From assembly GCA_944323475.1 (NCBI GenBank), contig CALUSQ010000003.1, positions 1 through 64,000 of the forward strand: 64,000 bases of DNA, read 5' to 3'. This document shows, one piece after another, positions 16,245 to 25,391 of the stretch (positions are counted from its first letter, which is position 1; each line of letters starts with the position of its first letter). Under the pieces are notes generated by a model. That model saw only the letters and a program-made list of their open reading frames with translations, was not told the DNA's origin and made no database searches. Source of the DNA: Candidatus Gastranaerophilales bacterium (lineage in GTDB: Bacteria; Cyanobacteriota; Vampirovibrionia; Gastranaerophilales; Gastranaerophilaceae). The position numbers and the translations under genes are program-made.

Positions 16245-17167
16245 AAAAAGATGCCAAAATAGCTGTATTAATGGGTGGACCATCCAGTGAAGCTGAGGTT
16301 TCCAGACGTTCTGGGAAGAATGTATTCAAAGCTTTACAAAATCTCGGATACAAAAATGCAGAACTTATCGAAGTAACTGAAAATATTGCAGAAGTATTAA
16401 AAGAAAAAAATATTGAAATTGTATACAATGCGATGCACGGAAAATACGGAGAAGACGGATGTATTCAAGGGATGCTCGAAGTTATGCAGATCCCATATAC
16501 AGGCTGCGGTGTTTTGGCAAGTTCTGTTTGTATGAATAAAGAATATACAAAAAATATTTTAAAAGGCGCTGGAATACCTCTCATCAAATCTGTACTTGTT
16601 CGCAAAGATGAAGATTATAAAGACAAAATAAAAGATTTGAAATATCCTTTTATGCTAAAACCTGTATCAGAAGGTTCTAGTATTGGTATGTACAAAGTCA
16701 ACAATCCTGAAGAAATGGCTGAATGTTTCAAAAAATCAGCACAATGCGGTCAGGATGTAATGGTTGAAGAATATATTGAAGGTAAAAGCGTAACAGTTGG
16801 TGTTCTAGAAAATGGTGCAGATCTTTTTGCTACAGAGATTTTAGAATTCAGAACAAAAACCGAATGGTATGATTATGAAGCAAAATATACAGCAGGAATA
16901 ACAAAGTTCATACTACCTGCTGAACTTTCTTCTCAGATGACAGAGAAAGTAAAAAAAATTGCTATAGACTCTTTCAAAGCCTGTGCTTGCAGAGGGGTAA
17001 GCAGAGTAGATTTTCTTGTTACTGATGATATTCCTTATGTACTTGAAATAAATACAAGTCCTGGTATGACAGATTTAAGCGATTTGCCTGCTCAATCCAA
17101 AGCAATGGGAATAGATTACGATACACTTGTACAAATAATTTTAAACGGTGCAGGGCTAAACAAATAA
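16217..17167 (+). CDS. ddl: D-alanine--D-alanine ligase
   Basis: Forms the D-Ala-D-Ala dipeptide. 316 residues. LMGGPSSEAEVSRRSG is the N-terminal signature. MHGKYGEDGCIQGMLE, LKPVSEGSSIGM and RVDFLVTD...LEINTSPGMTDLSDLP give the ATP-grasp site. YDYEAKYTAG carries the Tyr of the D-Ala-D-Ala (rather than D-Ala-D-Lac) type, so no intrinsic vancomycin-type resistance is implied. The start overlaps the murB end by 28 bases, with GGA nine bases upstream. Confidence 0.95.
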   Translation: MGYNVEQKIKKDAKIAVLMGGPSSEAEVSRRSGKNVFKALQNLGYKNAELIEVTENIAEVLKEKNIEIVYNAMHGKYGEDGCIQGMLEVMQIPYTGCGVLASSVCMNKEYTKNILKGAGIPLIKSVLVRKDEDYKDKIKDLKYPFMLKPVSEGSSIGMYKVNNPEEMAECFKKSAQCGQDVMVEEYIEGKSVTVGVLENGADLFATEILEFRTKTEWYDYEAKYTAGITKFILPAELSSQMTEKVKKIAIDSFKACACRGVSRVDFLVTDDIPYVLEINTSPGMTDLSDLPAQSKAMGIDYDTLVQIILNGAGLNK

Positions 17168-17184
17168 AAATATAAAAAACAGGG

Positions 17185-18060
17185 ATGCAACATAACGACG
17201 AAAACAATCCGGTTGAAAACAACCTTAATATAAATATTGAGCGAAGGGTTAAAATTAACCAGATGCAAAGAAATGTCAGACGTGGTCGCGAACGCCTGAG
17301 ATGGTTTCGTTGCTGGGTAAGACTTTTTATGATTATCTTGCTGGTTTTTTGTGCATACAAAGTTTACAAATTACCGCAATGGTATTTAAATAAAAATATT
17401 TTTTCATCAGCAAGTAACAATACATTAAATATTGTAGGAAATAAAATCACACCAACATATAGAATTATTTCTATTTTAAGACAAACTCCTGTACCTCAAA
17501 AACCAATTTACCTTTTTGATACAGCAAAAATAGAAAAAGAAATTGAAAAACTTCCACCTGTAAAACAGGTATACATAAAAAGATTATGGTTTCCCGCTCG
17601 TTTAAGTATCATAATACTTGAAAGACGACCAATTTTAAGAATTTCTCCGGACCCTAAAGTTCCACCAATTGCATTTTTTGCAGAAGGCGGAAAACTAATA
17701 GGCAGAGATTATCTACCATTAAAAAATATTGAAAATACAATCCTTGTTTTAACTTATGGAACAAAAGGCGATGATTACAGAACTTGGGATGAGAAAAAAA
17801 TTAGAAAAATTGAGACTATTGTCCATGCAACAGAACAATTTTCAGGGCAAAAAGTAGAATATATAGACATGAGAAATCCAAAAGATGTCTATATCAAACT
17901 ACCTATCGTCAATATAAGAATAGGTGAACTGGATTATATGGCACTTTCACGTGTAAGAAATATTTCAGCAATTTTGCCTCAAATAAAAACTTTGAAAAAG
18001 AAAATAAAATATATTGATCTTCGTTGGGAAGATGCTCAATACATAAAACTTGATGAATAA
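17185..18060 (+). CDS. ftsQ: Cell-division protein FtsQ/DivIB
   Basis: 291 residues with the FtsQ layout. A basic cytoplasmic tail (about 1-50) precedes one membrane helix (about 47-62: LFMIILLVFCAYKVYKL). A POTRA domain follows (NTLNIVGNKITPTYRIISIL) and then a beta domain with LPPVKQVYIKRLWFPARLSIIILERRP. It is the last gene of the mur-ddl run. ftsA and ftsZ, the usual next genes, are absent here; a convergent gene ends ten bases downstream without a recognisable terminator. Confidence 0.85.
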   Translation: MQHNDENNPVENNLNINIERRVKINQMQRNVRRGRERLRWFRCWVRLFMIILLVFCAYKVYKLPQWYLNKNIFSSASNNTLNIVGNKITPTYRIISILRQTPVPQKPIYLFDTAKIEKEIEKLPPVKQVYIKRLWFPARLSIIILERRPILRISPDPKVPPIAFFAEGGKLIGRDYLPLKNIENTILVLTYGTKGDDYRTWDEKKIRKIETIVHATEQFSGQKVEYIDMRNPKDVYIKLPIVNIRIGELDYMALSRVRNISAILPQIKTLKKKIKYIDLRWEDAQYIKLDE

Positions 18061-18069
18061 AATAAAAAC

Positions 18070-19209
18070 TTATTTTACACCTGCAGCAAGTTTTTGCTCT
18101 TTTCTTCTTTTACGTCTTCTCATCAAATCAACAAAAGCTTCAAGACGTGTAATATATCCTGCTTTACCTGTTTGCTCATCCATAATAAGAGGCAAAATTG
18201 GTATCTCACAATTTTCTCTCATTGCAGGGAAAAAGTTTTGAGACATAATCTCAGGCATACAAGTAAAAGGACTTATATGAATAATACCGTCTTTTCCTTT
18301 TTCATTTGCAAAAATAATATCAGAAACACACTCTAAAGAGTCACCGCCAATATCTCTTTTTAAATAAGGTCTTGCTAACCTAAAAGCACGTTCAAGGTGT
18401 GTTTCACCTTTAACAAACATTTTTGGAATAATAGCATCTCTCAAAAAGCTTGAAATAGTGAGAGTTCTTCTTGTTTGAACACCCATTTTCCCTAATTCTC
18501 TTTCAATATTTTGGTTTGAAAAAGGATCCTGAACCATATATATTTCACCTGTCAAATCCACATGTAATACATCTCTATTTGGATCAATTTCAACTTTTTT
18601 CATAAGAGATTTTGCCTGTTTTTCAGCTTTTTTTAATTCTCCATAATGATTTGCTTCGTATATAATTTTCATTCCTTTTTTAAATGCTTTTTCTGCATCT
18701 CCGACATGAATTTCTCTTGCTCTGTAATAAGAAAGCATATTTTCCATTCTGTCTGCAGCAAATACTTTACGAAAAGCAAATATAATAGCTCTTAAAATAG
18801 TTATAGGATTTTTAACACCAGTTAATTCAGTCAAAAATCTAAACATACCTTTAATACCGTCATAAAGTTGCAATTCTATATAATTTGCATGATACCCCAT
18901 ATCAGCTAATGTTTCTTGAATACCTGCACCATATTCTCCTAAACGACAAATGCCAGGCGATGAAATCATTGCAACATAATCTGCGCCACCTTCAATAGCT
19001 TCAATAAAATTACCTAAAATGAGTTTGTAAGGTAAACAAATTGACTCAGGACTGTTTTTTGTACCTAAAGAAAGAGTTCTTTTACTTGAATAAGGTGGGA
19101 TATATGGTTCGACACCCAATCTTCTTAATGCAGATCCCCAAGCTATATATATATTTCCCATATGCGGAAAAGCAACTTTTAATTTTTTTTGGGTTCCTTT
19201 TTTTGTCAT
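18070..19209 (-). CDS. 2-hydroxyacyl-CoA dehydratase/activase-related protein (DUF2229-like)
   Basis: 379 residues, soluble. The N-terminal part KVAFPHMGNIYIAWGSALRRLGVEPYIPP, with NSPESICLPYKLILGNFIEAIEGGADYVAMISSPGICRLGEY, resembles the BcrC/HgdB dehydratase component that ligates iron-sulfur clusters, as found fused or adjacent to CoA-substrate-specific activases. Conserved Cys occur at ESICLP, GICRLGEY and ISPFTCMPE, the pattern of the DUF2229 group. No activase ATPase domain (ASKHA) is present in this protein or nearby. Substrate unknown. It lies convergent to ftsQ and upstream of nothing obvious. Confidence 0.7.
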   Translation of the reverse strand: MTKKGTQKKLKVAFPHMGNIYIAWGSALRRLGVEPYIPPYSSKRTLSLGTKNSPESICLPYKLILGNFIEAIEGGADYVAMISSPGICRLGEYGAGIQETLADMGYHANYIELQLYDGIKGMFRFLTELTGVKNPITILRAIIFAFRKVFAADRMENMLSYYRAREIHVGDAEKAFKKGMKIIYEANHYGELKKAEKQAKSLMKKVEIDPNRDVLHVDLTGEIYMVQDPFSNQNIERELGKMGVQTRRTLTISSFLRDAIIPKMFVKGETHLERAFRLARPYLKRDIGGDSLECVSDIIFANEKGKDGIIHISPFTCMPEIMSQNFFPAMRENCEIPILPLIMDEQTGKAGYITRLEAFVDLMRRRKRRKEQKLAAGVK

Positions 19210-19313
19210 ATTATTTATTCCCCTGAGTCTTAAATATTTTTTACCAATAAATTGATTATATATTAAAGGTAACTTTTTTTCAGAGAATATTTAATAATAT
19301 TACAAATTTAAAA

Positions 19314-20432
19314 CTATCTCCTTTGAGAAATATTAGGATTATTAGGATTATTAATACGCATTTTAGGCGGTCCGTCTTTACCATATACAAATGCAAGTAT
19401 CTCAGCAACTGCCACATACAACTCTGCTGGAATAACTTGATCAACTTGAACCAACTTATATAAAGAACGAGCCAAAGGTTTATTTTCTACAATAGGAACA
19501 CCATTCGCTTTGGCTATCTCTCGAATTTTAAAAGCCATATAATCAACACCTTTTGCAACAACAACAGGAGCAGGTGCAATATCTTTGTCATACTTAAGAG
19601 CGACAGAAAAATGTGTCGGATTCGCAACTACAACATCAGCTTTAGGAACCGCACTCATCATTTTTTGCCTCATAAACTGCATTTGAGCAGATTTGATTTT
19701 TGATTTGATGATAGGATCCCCTTCCATGTTTTTCCATTCATCTTTAATTTCCTGTTTAGTCATTTTTAAAGATTTATTGTATTCGTAATCTTGGTACTTT
19801 TTATCAATAAAACCTATAATCAACATTGCTACACAAATATTTATAATCATCTGTGTTAAAATACTAGCCAAAACGGCAAACGCTGTTGGAATATCAACAC
19901 CCAAAAGTCCTAACAGCTCATCTTTTCTTCCATTTACCGCTGCAAAACCACAATATCCGACAACAGCCATCTTTAAAATAGACTTTGTAATTTCAACCAT
20001 ATTTTTAGGTTCAAAAGGATTCAAAATTTTCTTTAAACCTTTTAAAATACTACTTGGAGTAAGTTTATCAATTTTAGGTTTTATTTTTTCAGTAGCAAAC
20101 AATGCGCCTACTTGTAACCTCATAATAAGAGCTGTTACAACCATCAAGCCCAACAAAAAAGGAAGCAAAATTTCTCCCGTAATCTTTGCATAGGGAGCAA
20201 ATATAGTTATAATATCATTAATCTCAATTTCATCAGGTTTAAGATGAGTACAGGTGTAATACAAAAGATTTTTTAATTTTTCAAGAATAACAGGAGCAAG
20301 AACAAAAAGCAGACCAACAGCAGCTGAAATAGTTAATGCAGCTGTCATGTCCTGACTTCTGGATATATTACCTTTTTTCCGCTCGTCTTCCCGCCGCTTG
20401 GGGGTCGCCTCTTCCGTTCTTTCGTCTGCCAT
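19314..20432 (-). CDS. flhB: Flagellar export switch protein FlhB (first copy)
   Basis: 372 residues. The N-terminal ERTEEATPKRREDERKKGNISRSQD is the FlhB signature. Four membrane helices lie between about 30 and 210. The cytoplasmic domain contains the autocleavage motif NPTH at 271-274 (VVVANPTHFSVALKYD), followed by VVAKGVDYMAFKIREIAKANGVPIVENKPLAR. This self-cleaving protein switches export from rod-hook to filament substrates. It is last in fliP-fliQ-fliR-flhB, the standard gate order. A second, divergent flhB is at 48931-50028. Confidence 0.95.
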   Translation of the reverse strand: MADERTEEATPKRREDERKKGNISRSQDMTAALTISAAVGLLFVLAPVILEKLKNLLYYTCTHLKPDEIEINDIITIFAPYAKITGEILLPFLLGLMVVTALIMRLQVGALFATEKIKPKIDKLTPSSILKGLKKILNPFEPKNMVEITKSILKMAVVGYCGFAAVNGRKDELLGLLGVDIPTAFAVLASILTQMIINICVAMLIIGFIDKKYQDYEYNKSLKMTKQEIKDEWKNMEGDPIIKSKIKSAQMQFMRQKMMSAVPKADVVVANPTHFSVALKYDKDIAPAPVVVAKGVDYMAFKIREIAKANGVPIVENKPLARSLYKLVQVDQVIPAELYVAVAEILAFVYGKDGPPKMRINNPNNPNISQRR

Positions 20433-20469
20433 ATATTACCTTTATTTATAGAACAAAATGTTCTTTTAT

Positions 20470-21258
20470 TTACCCTCCAAAAATGTTTAAAATACCTTTC
20501 AAATATGTTTGTGTAACATTTACAAGATATGTAACCGTTGGTGATAAAAACATCAACATCAAAACAATACCAACATATACTTTAAGAGGTATTGCTACCA
20601 TAAATATATTCATCTGAGGCATCATTTTTGACATAAAGCCCATTAATACCTCAGCAACAAACATAACACAGAATATAGGTAAAATCATACTAATACCTAT
20701 TGAAAATACAGAAGAACTCATATGCAAAACTTGAGATACCAAGTCTCCACTATAAATCAACTCCGCACCAGGAGGAAGCGCTTGAAAACTTTTATATAAT
20801 GCAGCAAATAGCCATTGATGAGCGTTGATTCCTATAAATACCATAGCTGCTAGATATGAATACATTTGAGAAATAATTTGAGTTTGCTCACCTGTCGTCG
20901 GGTCCAATACTTGGCTCATTGAAATACCGATTTGAATACTAATAAACTCCCCGCCAATTTGTACAGCAGCAAAAAGAAACGAAGCACAAAAACCTATTAT
21001 ATATCCTATAGAAAATTCTCTTAATAAATACATTAATAATTCAGGCATACTCTGTGGAACAGAAAAATGTGCCGTAGCTGCAACCATAGGAAACAAAATA
21101 AATGAAATTAGTGCACAAAGCCATATTTTTATTTGCTGTGGTATTGGATAAGTAGATATTAAAGGCATTGAAAACAACATACCACTAATTCTTGTAAAAA
21201 TTATTACAAAAATTACAATATTTGCTGGTGATAAAATTGTTAACAGATTCGGCTGCAC
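20470..21258 (-). CDS. fliR: Flagellar export gate protein FliR
   Basis: 262 residues, several membrane helices, length as usual. Characteristic pieces are FTRISGMLFSMPLIS, LREFSIGYIIGFCASFLFAAVQIGGEFI and the conserved loop SMSQVLDPTTGEQTQIISQM. FliR joins FliP and FliQ in the helical export gate of the inner membrane. It lies 17 bases after fliQ and 37 before flhB on the same strand. Confidence 0.95.
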   Translation of the reverse strand: MQPNLLTILSPANIVIFVIIFTRISGMLFSMPLISTYPIPQQIKIWLCALISFILFPMVAATAHFSVPQSMPELLMYLLREFSIGYIIGFCASFLFAAVQIGGEFISIQIGISMSQVLDPTTGEQTQIISQMYSYLAAMVFIGINAHQWLFAALYKSFQALPPGAELIYSGDLVSQVLHMSSSVFSIGISMILPIFCVMFVAEVLMGFMSKMMPQMNIFMVAIPLKVYVGIVLMLMFLSPTVTYLVNVTQTYLKGILNIFGG

Positions 21259-21275
21259 TACTACGTCTACCTCTT

Positions 21276-21545
21276 CTATTTAATAAATGTTTGTATATAT
21301 TCAAACATTTCATTAATCCTTGAAACAAACATATTTAACATCCAAGGCAGCAAAATTATCATTGTTAAAATACCAGCAATAATCTTTGGCACAAATGTCA
21401 AAGTTGCTTCTTGAATTTGAGTTACTGCCTGAAAAATACTTATCACAAGACCTACTACCATACTAACTATCAGTATTGGGGTAGATAAGATTAATATAAG
21501 TATTAGAACATTTTGTGTAAGTGTTAAAAAAACGGAATCTTCCAT
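21276..21545 (-). CDS. fliQ: Flagellar export gate protein FliQ
   Basis: 89 residues forming two membrane helices (about 12-37 and 52-75) around the conserved loop VGLVISIFQAVTQIQEATLTFVPK, the family hallmark. Normal FliQ length. It lies between fliP (40 bases upstream) and fliR (17 bases downstream). Confidence 0.95.
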   Translation of the reverse strand: MEDSVFLTLTQNVLILILILSTPILIVSMVVGLVISIFQAVTQIQEATLTFVPKIIAGILTMIILLPWMLNMFVSRINEMFEYIQTFIK

Positions 21546-21585
21546 TTATAATTTCCTTAATTTTTATTCAACATTTTTATTATCT

Positions 21586-22347
21586 TCAGGTAATAAAACC
21601 TTCCAACAATGTTTTTGTAATCAAGTACCAACCGTCAATCATTACAAATAAAATCAACTTAAACGGCATAGCCACTGTCGTTGGAGGTAAAAACAACATA
21701 CCCATTGACACCAGGATACTAGCTACTACTATATCAATTACCAAAAACGGTAAAAAGATTACAAATCCGATCTTAAAAGATGTTTTCAATTCACTCAAAA
21801 CATATGCTGGTATAAGAGTATAAGTAGGAACATCCTGCCAGTTTTTAGGCTTGTCTATCTTCGCCATACTCAAAAACAATCCTAATTCTTTTTCTTCAGT
21901 ATGTTTTATCATAAATTCACGAAGAGGCAAAACAGCTTTGTCCAAAGCAACCTGCTGAGTAATCTCGTTTTTCATATAAGGCTGAATTGCAGTTTCATTA
22001 ATCTTGTTAAAAGTAGGCGCCATAACAAAAAATGTTAAAATTAAAGCAAGACCAGCTAAAACCTGATTTGGCGGTAAACTTGTAGTACCTATAGCCTGTC
22101 TTGTCAATGCTAAAACGATAATAATTCTAATAAACGCCGTACACATAATAAAAATACTAGGAGCAAGAGTTAAAATCGTTAAAAGAATAAGAATTTGAAC
22201 ACCCTGTGTAAATTCTTGAGGAGTGTTAGCCTGATTCATACCTACACTGATTGTTGGGAAAGCTACTGCAGCATGAACTGCTGAACTTGTACAAAAAGTA
22301 ACAAGCATTGCCCCCAAGATTTTAAACAAACCAAATATTTTTTTCAT
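21586..22347 (-). CDS. fliP: Flagellar export gate protein FliP
   Basis: 253 residues. It has an N-terminal signal peptide (to about SSAVHA), typical of flagellar FliP and usually missing from injectisome SctR. Motifs: CTAFIRIIIVLALTRQAIGTTSLPPNQVLAGLALILTFFVMAP and a C-terminal TSFKIGFVIFLPFLVIDIVVASILVSMGM. First gene of the fliPQR-flhB operon; no fliO is seen before it. A GTGGA site lies six bases upstream of the ATG. Confidence 0.96.
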   Translation of the reverse strand: MKKIFGLFKILGAMLVTFCTSSAVHAAVAFPTISVGMNQANTPQEFTQGVQILILLTILTLAPSIFIMCTAFIRIIIVLALTRQAIGTTSLPPNQVLAGLALILTFFVMAPTFNKINETAIQPYMKNEITQQVALDKAVLPLREFMIKHTEEKELGLFLSMAKIDKPKNWQDVPTYTLIPAYVLSELKTSFKIGFVIFLPFLVIDIVVASILVSMGMLFLPPTTVAMPFKLILFVMIDGWYLITKTLLEGFIT

Positions 22348-22435
22348 TATTATTCCACTATATTAAATACTCAACTATATCTGTATTTTAACCTTTTTTT
22401 TTATTCAATACTAATTCTTAACCAAACTTTAAAAT

Positions 22436-23116
22436 TTAATTTCTTTCTAGTTTAGAATCAAATTTAGGGAAAACCAAAATCAAACCATCATCCTCTCGCC
22501 ATCTAATGTAGCCTATTTTTGGCTTGCTGTCAAAGTCAACTACGGTAACAAGCGCCCAATTCCCACTGATTTTGTTTAATCTAATATTTTTTATAAGAGT
22601 GAAACCACCCAATTTTTGAGATTCTTGATATGCTCCGCTATAAATACCACGCTTTCGATAATCAATATTTTTCATATAATACAAACCATATCTTTTACCA
22701 AAGTATGAATAAAAATCTCTTAACCCCCAAAAATCATCTTGTGACACTGGTTTTACCCAAGCAGATTTATTATTAGTTTTGTCATAAATAATTTTATACC
22801 AATCATCCTGTTCATCAATTACCATACAAAAAGCATAATTTTTGTCAGGAATTTGTACCGCAAACAACTCAGCAGGTTCCATAGAAGATTTTTTTAATCT
22901 TACTTCATACTCCATAACACTCACTGTATCAACTATAGCTGAATCACTTCTAGGGTATAAATAAAGTGAAAAACTCTTTGGTACTTGCAAAAAACCTATT
23001 GTTTCTTTACTGATTGAACCTGTATAATATGGCATTACATCAGCAAAAGCAGGAATAATACTAAAAAACAGAAATAAATACAAAAATAAAATATTATATT
23101 TTATAAATCTTTTCAT
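22436..23116 (-). CDS. Exported protein of unknown function, possibly SH3-like
   Basis: 226 residues with a signal peptide (MKRFIKYNILFLYLFLFFSIIPAFA). The mature part has strand-rich aromatic segments. QVPKSFSLYLYPRSDSAIVDTVSV looks like a bacterial SH3-like strand set, and MVIDEQDDWYKIIYDKTNNKSAWVKP strongly resembles an SH3b repeat (WYKV...GWV). A second such stretch is ISGNWALVTVVDFDSKPKIGYIRW. SH3b domains often bind cell wall, which would suit a periplasmic protein here. It lies 88 bases upstream of fliP on the same strand; co-transcription is possible. Confidence 0.55.
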   Translation of the reverse strand: MKRFIKYNILFLYLFLFFSIIPAFADVMPYYTGSISKETIGFLQVPKSFSLYLYPRSDSAIVDTVSVMEYEVRLKKSSMEPAELFAVQIPDKNYAFCMVIDEQDDWYKIIYDKTNNKSAWVKPVSQDDFWGLRDFYSYFGKRYGLYYMKNIDYRKRGIYSGAYQESQKLGGFTLIKNIRLNKISGNWALVTVVDFDSKPKIGYIRWREDDGLILVFPKFDSKLERN

Positions 23117-23220
23117 AATAAAAAAATTAGCATAAAATCATATATTTTTCAAAAGCCCCAAAAGCTTTATTTAAAAGAAACATCCCGGAATATTAAGAAA
23201 TATTAAGCAAAACTAAACAC

Positions 23221-23271
23221 AAAAAGCAATTATTTACAAAGTAAATACTTTATATATATACGAGAGATAAA
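23221..23271 (+). promoter_or_regulatory. Conserved promoter/5' block of small RNA B
   Basis: 51 bases matching the reverse complement of 10841-10891, with only the six bases 23236-23241 clearly different. TTTACA (five of six to the -35 consensus) lies 16 bases before TATATA, so a housekeeping promoter with a start near CGAGAG is plausible. An inverted repeat ATTTAC-AAA-GTAAAT overlaps the -35. Confidence 0.6.
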
Positions 23272-23410
23272 TTAAGAGACCGAGAGAAAAAGTTTTTTAT
23301 ACATACACACACTGACCTACCACACTAACCTACACTTACTTACACTTACTTACACACGAGGAATCAAAAAAGATTCGACGGGAGATTCATTATGAATGTC
23401 CCTTTTTTTT
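23261..23410 (+). ncRNA. Candidate small RNA, copy B of a two-member family
   Basis: Same architecture as copy A (10661-10850), on the opposite strand. The purine-rich 5' end is CGAGAGATAAATTAAGAGAC. An A/C/U tract with TACACTTACT repeats follows (about 23331-23355). Then come ACGAGGAATC and its partner GATTC (23361-23365 with 23372-23376), then GACGG. The terminator is GGGA/TCCC plus five pairs (23380-23389 with 23393-23402), followed by eight T. In the small hairpin the loop-closing pair is C-G here and G-C in copy A, a compensatory change that favours a real RNA. It ends 24 bases before the cdd stop codon and lies divergent to the exported protein gene ending at 22436. Confidence 0.6.
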
Positions 23411-23434
23411 GCATAAAATTACATATAAAATTTA

Positions 23435-23827
23435 TTACAATTCAAAACCATAAGGTAAAAGTTCTTTAATCGTAAAAATTGCACATTTAGAATTTTCGCT
23501 TTCTAAGATAATTTGCAAATTTTCGTCTTTTTTAAATTCCGCCATCCATTGTCTACAAGCACCACAGGGCATACAATTGGTTCTATCTTTTGAGAATATT
23601 GCTATTTTAACAAGTTTGCCCTTTTCTCCTGCAACTATAGCATTGGACATAGCATTTCTTTCTGCACAAAGGGTCAAACCATAACTAGCATTTTCAACAT
23701 TACAACCTACGTAATAATTACCACTGTCATATAAAGCACAAGCACCAACATGAAAATTAGAATACGGAACATATGCATTTTCGCAGGCTTGTTTTGCGAG
23801 ATTTAGCATTTCTAGATTATCTAACAT
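23435..23827 (-). CDS. cdd: Cytidine deaminase
   Basis: 130 residues, the homotetrameric short form. Zinc and catalytic motifs are CAERNA (54-59, Glu56 the proton shuttle) and PCGACRQ (87-93). YVPYSNFHVGA and GCNVENASYG contact the nucleoside. It salvages cytidine and deoxycytidine to uridine forms. Punctual single gene; the punA salvage gene lies 3.2 kb away in another operon. Confidence 0.95.
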   Translation of the reverse strand: MLDNLEMLNLAKQACENAYVPYSNFHVGACALYDSGNYYVGCNVENASYGLTLCAERNAMSNAIVAGEKGKLVKIAIFSKDRTNCMPCGACRQWMAEFKKDENLQIILESENSKCAIFTIKELLPYGFEL

Positions 23828-23980
23828 AAATAAAAATTCCCTAACATAACATTTTATATTTAAATATTTTACACTATCTCATTTTTTATGAAAACGCGAA
23901 ACAATTAAAAATACTGTATTTAATGGATATAAAATACAAAAAAAATAAAGGATAATAATATTAGGAAAATGGGGATAGGT

Positions 23981-25294
23981 ATGAAAAAATTTTTTATAAA
24001 TATTTTATTATTGGTATTTGCAATTTTTGGATTTAATACAGCTGTTTTCTCAGCAACAGTTCAACCTGTAAAAACTATTGCAGTAATAACAGATACTGGA
24101 CACAGAAACGGTACAAATTACCTGATATGCGGTGCTGCTTCTGATATAATTGCCACAGATTTGGTTAACAGAATAAATATGACCGGCAGAATGAAAGCTC
24201 CGCTTTTGGGCGATACTATGTCAAAAATCACACAAAGAAACATCCCCTTATTCTATATGACTTTTTTAAACGAATATAAATACAACTATAACATTGACTT
24301 TGTGAATCTAAAACGAGTAACAAGATACATTCCTGCAGATTACCTTCTACTGGTAACAAGCGGTCTTGATGTTCAAAGTAACTTTTTAAAAGATACTTGG
24401 TGGAACAAACTAAATATTCCAGGAATGGATCCTGTAAAGCCAACTTACAAACTTTCAACTTTGATAACTTTGATTGATAAAAAAACGTATCAAATAGTAT
24501 GGCAAGATTTGTATTTAAGAGATATAGAAGCACACAACTATGATCTTGGTATAGTACAATTCTCACCAAGTTATGCTCAACTTGCAAAAATAAAAAAATA
24601 TTCAAAAAACATGTCAGAATATGTAACAAATATTATTGATAGAAATGTAAACCCTTGGATTGTTCCGCCGGAAGAGCCCAAAGCTGTTGAAATGAAAAGC
24701 AAATTTGTTAATGAAGGAACAAAAATATACTACCCAACAGTAAATGGTGATGTTGTAAAACAAAACTTCAACGAATTTAAAACTGATACACACATGAAGA
24801 TTGAAAAAATGCAACAAAAACGCCAGCAGAAAAAGCAAATAGAAAATGTTAGAAGAATTGAAAAACAAAAAGTCATAGAACAAGAACAACAACAACTTGA
24901 AACAAAAAATCAAAAGCTCAAACAAAAAGAAGACCAAAGACTTTTTGATTCAATTAGAAACAATATCGATGATGTAACCAATACTCTGCCACCTGCAAAA
25001 GAAACCTCACAGGACTATGTTTTGCCGGCAGTTCAAGTTACACCAAAAGAAACTCAACAGCAATCAACAGACGTAGAAATAGTTAAACCTAACCTAAAAA
25101 TACAAGAAAAAACTACTCAACCAGCAGTGAACAAATTTCAATCATCACAAAAAAATCAACAAAAAACAAAACAAATAAACTATAAACAAAAAATAAAACC
25201 TAATACTCAAAAACAAGAAACACCAAAACAAGAATTGCCGCACTATGATTGGAATATAAAAAATATTTATCTACAAAAAATAGGTCACGCATAA
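23981..25294 (+). CDS. Exported CsgG/TolB-N-like protein with Gln/Lys-rich tail
   Basis: About 437 residues from the ATG at 23981 (GGGG six bases upstream; an ATG at 23969 is also in frame). A signal peptide ends near FSA. Residues about 25-230 form an alternating strand/helix domain (VKTIAVITDTGHRNGTNYLICGAASDIIATDLVNRINMTGRM). By pattern this resembles the periplasmic nucleotide-like fold of CsgG or the TolB N-terminus. Residues 240-430 are a Gln/Lys/Glu/Pro-rich, probably disordered and coiled tail (RQQKKQIENVRRIEKQKVIEQEQQQ). The fold assignment is tentative. It lies 97 bases upstream of murA. Confidence 0.5.
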   Translation: MKKFFINILLLVFAIFGFNTAVFSATVQPVKTIAVITDTGHRNGTNYLICGAASDIIATDLVNRINMTGRMKAPLLGDTMSKITQRNIPLFYMTFLNEYKYNYNIDFVNLKRVTRYIPADYLLLVTSGLDVQSNFLKDTWWNKLNIPGMDPVKPTYKLSTLITLIDKKTYQIVWQDLYLRDIEAHNYDLGIVQFSPSYAQLAKIKKYSKNMSEYVTNIIDRNVNPWIVPPEEPKAVEMKSKFVNEGTKIYYPTVNGDVVKQNFNEFKTDTHMKIEKMQQKRQQKKQIENVRRIEKQKVIEQEQQQLETKNQKLKQKEDQRLFDSIRNNIDDVTNTLPPAKETSQDYVLPAVQVTPKETQQQSTDVEIVKPNLKIQEKTTQPAVNKFQSSQKNQQKTKQINYKQKIKPNTQKQETPKQELPHYDWNIKNIYLQKIGHA

Positions 25295-25391
25295 TTTAAT
25301 ATAAAATTTACATTAATTAAATTATATACGACAAAACATGTTGGTTATATTATTATAATAGAAAACACATCACCCTAAAGGGAGAATTATC

